Origin: Sphingobacteriia bacterium
GTDB lineage: Bacteria > Bacteroidota > Bacteroidia > NS11-12g > UBA9320
Length of the DNA: 52,370 nucleotides
Direction of reading: 5' to 3'
NCBI GenBank assembly: GCA_008080835.1
Contig: VMDK01000010.1
Span: 1 to 52,370 of the forward strand
Positions 50,458 to 52,370 of this stretch are shown here, piece by piece. The translations under genes and the position numbers were made by a program. Every line of letters begins with the position of its first letter. Position 1 is the first letter of the stretch. The notes under the pieces are model-generated. The model saw only the letters and a program-made list of their open reading frames with translations. It searched no databases and was not told where the DNA came from.

Positions 50458-50460
50458 ACC

Positions 50461-50634
50461 ATGACTCAGAAGAAAACAACCTTTAGCAAGGCCATTCGCA
50501 CGTTTGCGAAGAACCGCAACCAAAGCTCCTCTCGCGGGTCGCGCGGCGAGCTCGAAAAACGCTTGCACATACTGCCCAAAGAGATCCAGGAAGGATTGGC
50601 ACGCATTTCAACTTCGTTTTACGGGGGAAGTTAA
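50461..50634 (+). CDS. Small basic protein, 57 residues
   Basis: ATG 50461 opens a 57-residue frame with a basic N-terminal half (MTQKKTTFSKAIRTFAKNRN), a Ser/Arg/Gly-rich turn and a helical segment (LEKRLHILPKEIQEGLARIS). It could bind nucleic acid, but this is only a composition-based guess. A -7 box and inverted repeat precede it and a membrane-protein gene follows 13 bases later. It lies in the accessory element. An overlapping frame from 50504 reads across it and was judged non-coding before 50648. Confidence 0.5.
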   Translation: MTQKKTTFSKAIRTFAKNRNQSSSRGSRGELEKRLHILPKEIQEGLARISTSFYGGS

Positions 50635-50647
50635 AATTGGTTTAATT

Positions 50648-50947
50648 GTGTGGGCTGCCATCGTTATTATTATCTCCTATTTCAACTTTGGATTTTCCAA
50701 GAATACATTCGCAAACAAATTCAAACCGGTTCACGGTGAAGAAGTGGTTGAGGGTATTTATAAATTTGATTTTCCCTTCTTGGCAGACAAGAGAACTTTG
50801 GAGTACACCATTCGTTCGTTCGAAAATAAACACCCTGAATTGGAGATAAACTATTTATATACAGGGCCAAACGAATTGAATACAAAAAAGAAGACGCATA
50901 TGTTACTGTATGTATTCACTGAAGAGAAGCCTACGGAAGCAAATTGA
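50648..50947 (+). CDS. Small membrane-anchored hypothetical protein
   Basis: GTG 50648 gives 99 residues: one N-terminal membrane segment (WAAIVIIISYFNFGF) followed by a soluble domain (FKPVHGEEVVEGIYKFDFPF ... FENKHPELEINYLYTGPNE). The frame is open upstream to 50504, but that part is basic and low-quality and overlaps the 57-residue gene in another frame. Function unknown. It is probably co-transcribed with the preceding small gene. Confidence 0.5.
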   Translation: MWAAIVIIISYFNFGFSKNTFANKFKPVHGEEVVEGIYKFDFPFLADKRTLEYTIRSFENKHPELEINYLYTGPNELNTKKKTHMLLYVFTEEKPTEAN

Positions 50948-50980
50948 TTTTTCTCCGGAAAGTTATTTCCCTAATTGAAC

Positions 50981-51026
50981 CTGTCAAGGCCTATCCGCAT
51001 AGGCAAACCCGTTAGTATTTTGACAG
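50981..51026. other. Nested inverted repeats in the intergenic region
   Basis: The outer arms CTGTCAA (50981-50987) and TTGACAG (51020-51026) enclose a hairpin GCCTAT-CCGC-ATAGGC (50989-51004). The arrangement could be a structured RNA, a recombination site or a protein-binding region. No coding sequence lies here. Confidence 0.45.
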
Positions 51027-51067
51027 AGTTAGGCTTAATATTTAATTCCGTTCAAAAGATTTAAAGA

Positions 51068-51099
51068 AAAATCACTCGCCATTACTAACGAGTGCTTTT
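51068..51099. terminator. Bidirectional terminator between convergent genes
   Basis: CACTCG (51073-51078) and CGAGTG (51089-51094) form a stem with A-rich and T-rich flanks on both sides. It serves the rightward small genes and the leftward gene at 51160. Confidence 0.6.
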
Positions 51100-51159
51100 C
51101 ATCTATGTTTGATAGGCTTTTTTGGTGTTTATCTCATTCAAAGAGATATTTAGCCAAAA

Positions 51160-51615
51160 TTATTTTAGCTTGCTTGATTGTGACATTTTTACAATTACAT
51201 ATAGAGGAAGAATACCCAATATGCCATGCATTATCATCGGATAAATGCGCATAGATTCTGAAATGCCTTCAGGCATATTAGGATCAAACTTCACTAAGAA
51301 AATAGCCACGATATTTACAGCACTTAACGAGAGAAGTGTTTTAAGCATAAAAGATTTTACTAAAGGTTTTGCCTCTTCGTTCATCTCGTAGTCTCCAATA
51401 TTTTTTTTGGCAGGAAACGAGAGTATACCCATCATTAAAAAGAGAGCAATGCTAGTAAGTGATAGCATTTTGTCATCATTGAATGTCGGTATGAATGAAG
51501 ATAATGCGAGCAAAGAGAATAAAAAGTATCCCAATAAGAAATATAAGCGTTTTAGCATTACCGCACCATAAATACTTATGGCAGAGATTGCAATTGCGAT
51601 AATTAAAAGTTCCAT
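51160..51615 (-). CDS. Multi-pass membrane protein of unknown function
   Basis: The 151-residue protein has about five hydrophobic segments (ELLIIAIAISAISIYGAVML, LYFLLGYFLFSLLALSSFI, MLSLTSIALFLMMGILSF, MLKTLLSLSAVNIVAIFL, MIMHGILGILPLYVIV). No motif was recognised. Base composition is AT-richer than the chromosome left of tRNA-Ser, in keeping with an acquired element. It follows the T9SS protein gene by about 23 bases and is probably in the same transcript. Confidence 0.65.
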   Translation of the reverse strand: MELLIIAIAISAISIYGAVMLKRLYFLLGYFLFSLLALSSFIPTFNDDKMLSLTSIALFLMMGILSFPAKKNIGDYEMNEEAKPLVKSFMLKTLLSLSAVNIVAIFLVKFDPNMPEGISESMRIYPMIMHGILGILPLYVIVKMSQSSKLK

Positions 51616-51638
51616 AGTTTTATTTTTAAGTGCTTCGT

Positions 51639-52370
51639 TTATTGTTTAATTAGTTTGTGTGTACTAAATCGCTCTCCGTTGTATAGCGTAATTGTGTAAA
51701 ATCCGTTTTCAAATGATGAAATATTAAAATGATCTGTTTCGGTGAATTTTGAAACTAAAGCACCCTTACTATCGTAGATCAAAACAAGATCTGTTTTACC
51801 ACTTAAATTCACAATATTATTGGCTGGATTAGGATAGATTAAAACTCCTGATGTAGATGTTTTTATCGTATTCATGGAGTTTTTGGACAAAAACAGAGTC
51901 CGTTTAAATTCCAACTTTTTTGTTCCTGTTGGGCTTGTGCTTATCACGTAGTAATTTTCCATGATAGGTAGTGGATAATCTCCAAGCCAAAACTGTTCAA
52001 AATATTCTTCTAATGTTAAGGTCAAACCTAATTTTGAATGTGGCCCCTGAATAGTGGTTCTTTTACCTTTTGCAAGTAACACATCTGAATACTTTTCACC
52101 ATCAGGAAGTGTTAATGTTCCGAAATTCACACCCTCTATCTCAATTTTGTCCTGCCAAGGTTCTTGAGTTTTAGTTGATCTAAAGTAGTGAGTTGTTTTG
52201 ATTTCCTTTGTTTGTTTGAAAGTATTATCGAATGGATACGAAAATATCTGAAGCCCTGTATCGTAACTCACTTCTATATTATCGGTCACTCTCCCCATTG
52301 AATACCATCCATCTTTTCCGTAGTTCCAGAAAAACTCCCCATTTTCACTTTTCAGTACATGTGTTGCGTT
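51639..52370 (-). CDS. Secreted protein with T9SS type A sorting domain, N-terminus beyond window
   Basis: The frame is open from the stop at 51639 to the window edge (the first visible residues read NATHVLKSENGEFFWNYGKD), so only the C-terminal ~243 residues are seen. The last ~75 residues (GVLIYPNPANNIVNLSGKTD ... LVLIYDSKGALVSKF ... FENGFYTITLYNG) are a type A T9SS sorting domain, which directs export and surface attachment. The visible upstream part (YSMGRVTDNIEVSYDTGLQI) has no recognised domain. It is likely cargo of the integrated element or of its right-hand flank. Confidence 0.85.
   Translation of the reverse strand, partial: NATHVLKSENGEFFWNYGKDGWYSMGRVTDNIEVSYDTGLQIFSYPFDNTFKQTKEIKTTHYFRSTKTQEPWQDKIEIEGVNFGTLTLPDGEKYSDVLLAKGKRTTIQGPHSKLGLTLTLEEYFEQFWLGDYPLPIMENYYVISTSPTGTKKLEFKRTLFLSKNSMNTIKTSTSGVLIYPNPANNIVNLSGKTDLVLIYDSKGALVSKFTETDHFNISSFENGFYTITLYNGERFSTHKLIKQ

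Noticed and set aside
1-52370. CRISPR array or restriction/defence island
   Set aside because: No regularly spaced direct repeats and no cas, restriction, abortive-infection or retron-like reverse transcriptase genes were found on either strand.

Overview
The window looks like a chromosomal segment from a Bacteroidota bacterium, most likely a Flavobacteriales-type marine or freshwater organism; the lower rank is an impression only. The evidence is: type IX secretion sorting domains (a type B C-terminus on the protein at 1466-3874 and a type A C-terminus on the partial protein at 51639-52370); a PorP/SprF-family gene; two TonB-dependent receptors with carboxypeptidase-regulatory plug domains; DUF4249- and DUF5723-type proteins; weak or absent Shine-Dalgarno sequences; and TAnnTTTG promoter boxes, one of them a perfect TTTG-N19-TAnnTTTG promoter in front of tRNA-Ser.

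Layout. 1-4412: end of a tRNA-Lys with its terminator, a flavin monooxygenase-like gene, a large secreted PKD protein and a small membrane protein. 4417-5132: a REP-associated tyrosine transposase (RAYT) bracketed by its own palindromes. 5177-11777: a START-like protein, an overlapping PAP2 phosphatase/GT39 glycosyltransferase pair, then a leftward cluster (MBL hydrolase, 3-methyladenine glycosylase, free-Met-sulfoxide reductase, AtoE transporter, MiaE). 11844-16397: a membrane patatin, a PorP/SprF gene broken by an in-frame TAG, and bifunctional NAD(P)HX repair enzyme Nnr. 16486-17398: a lipoprotein gene between two copies of a second palindrome. 17466-20279: a tightly coupled cca / pRiA4b-ORF3 / miaA operon. 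20283-25219: envelope proteins, a 3'-truncated DUF423 gene running into a SixA phosphatase, and a lipoprotein. 25313-34030: housekeeping genes (priA, trxB, phoH, a DUF6498-like gene, hutH, an exonuclease, maf). 34103-37541: a GCS2-CBS fusion, an ArsC-like gene broken by an in-frame TAA, and an aspartoacylase-like hydrolase. 37595-39390: two divergent unknown genes around a dense array of CTTAA/TTAAG boxes; the right-hand product looks like an NtrC-type regulator without its ATPase core. 39542-48501: tRNA-Arg, a TonB receptor-DUF4249 pair, a di-haem peroxidase, a second TonB receptor, an MscS channel and a small hypothetical gene. 48654-52370: tRNA-Ser, a 17-bp repeat of its 3' end, integrase-arm-like repeats, a tyrosine integrase with Ser in place of the first catalytic Arg, and AT-richer accessory genes. 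This is the left end of an integrated element whose right end lies outside the window.

Most genes are ordinary core genes. The points worth a second look are two separate in-frame nonsense codons in otherwise intact genes, the DUF423 truncation, two unrelated palindrome families (one with its transposase present, one without), the CTTAA operator-like array, and the tRNA-Ser integration site with its structured left end. I did not see a CRISPR array, a recognisable defence system or a biosynthetic cluster.
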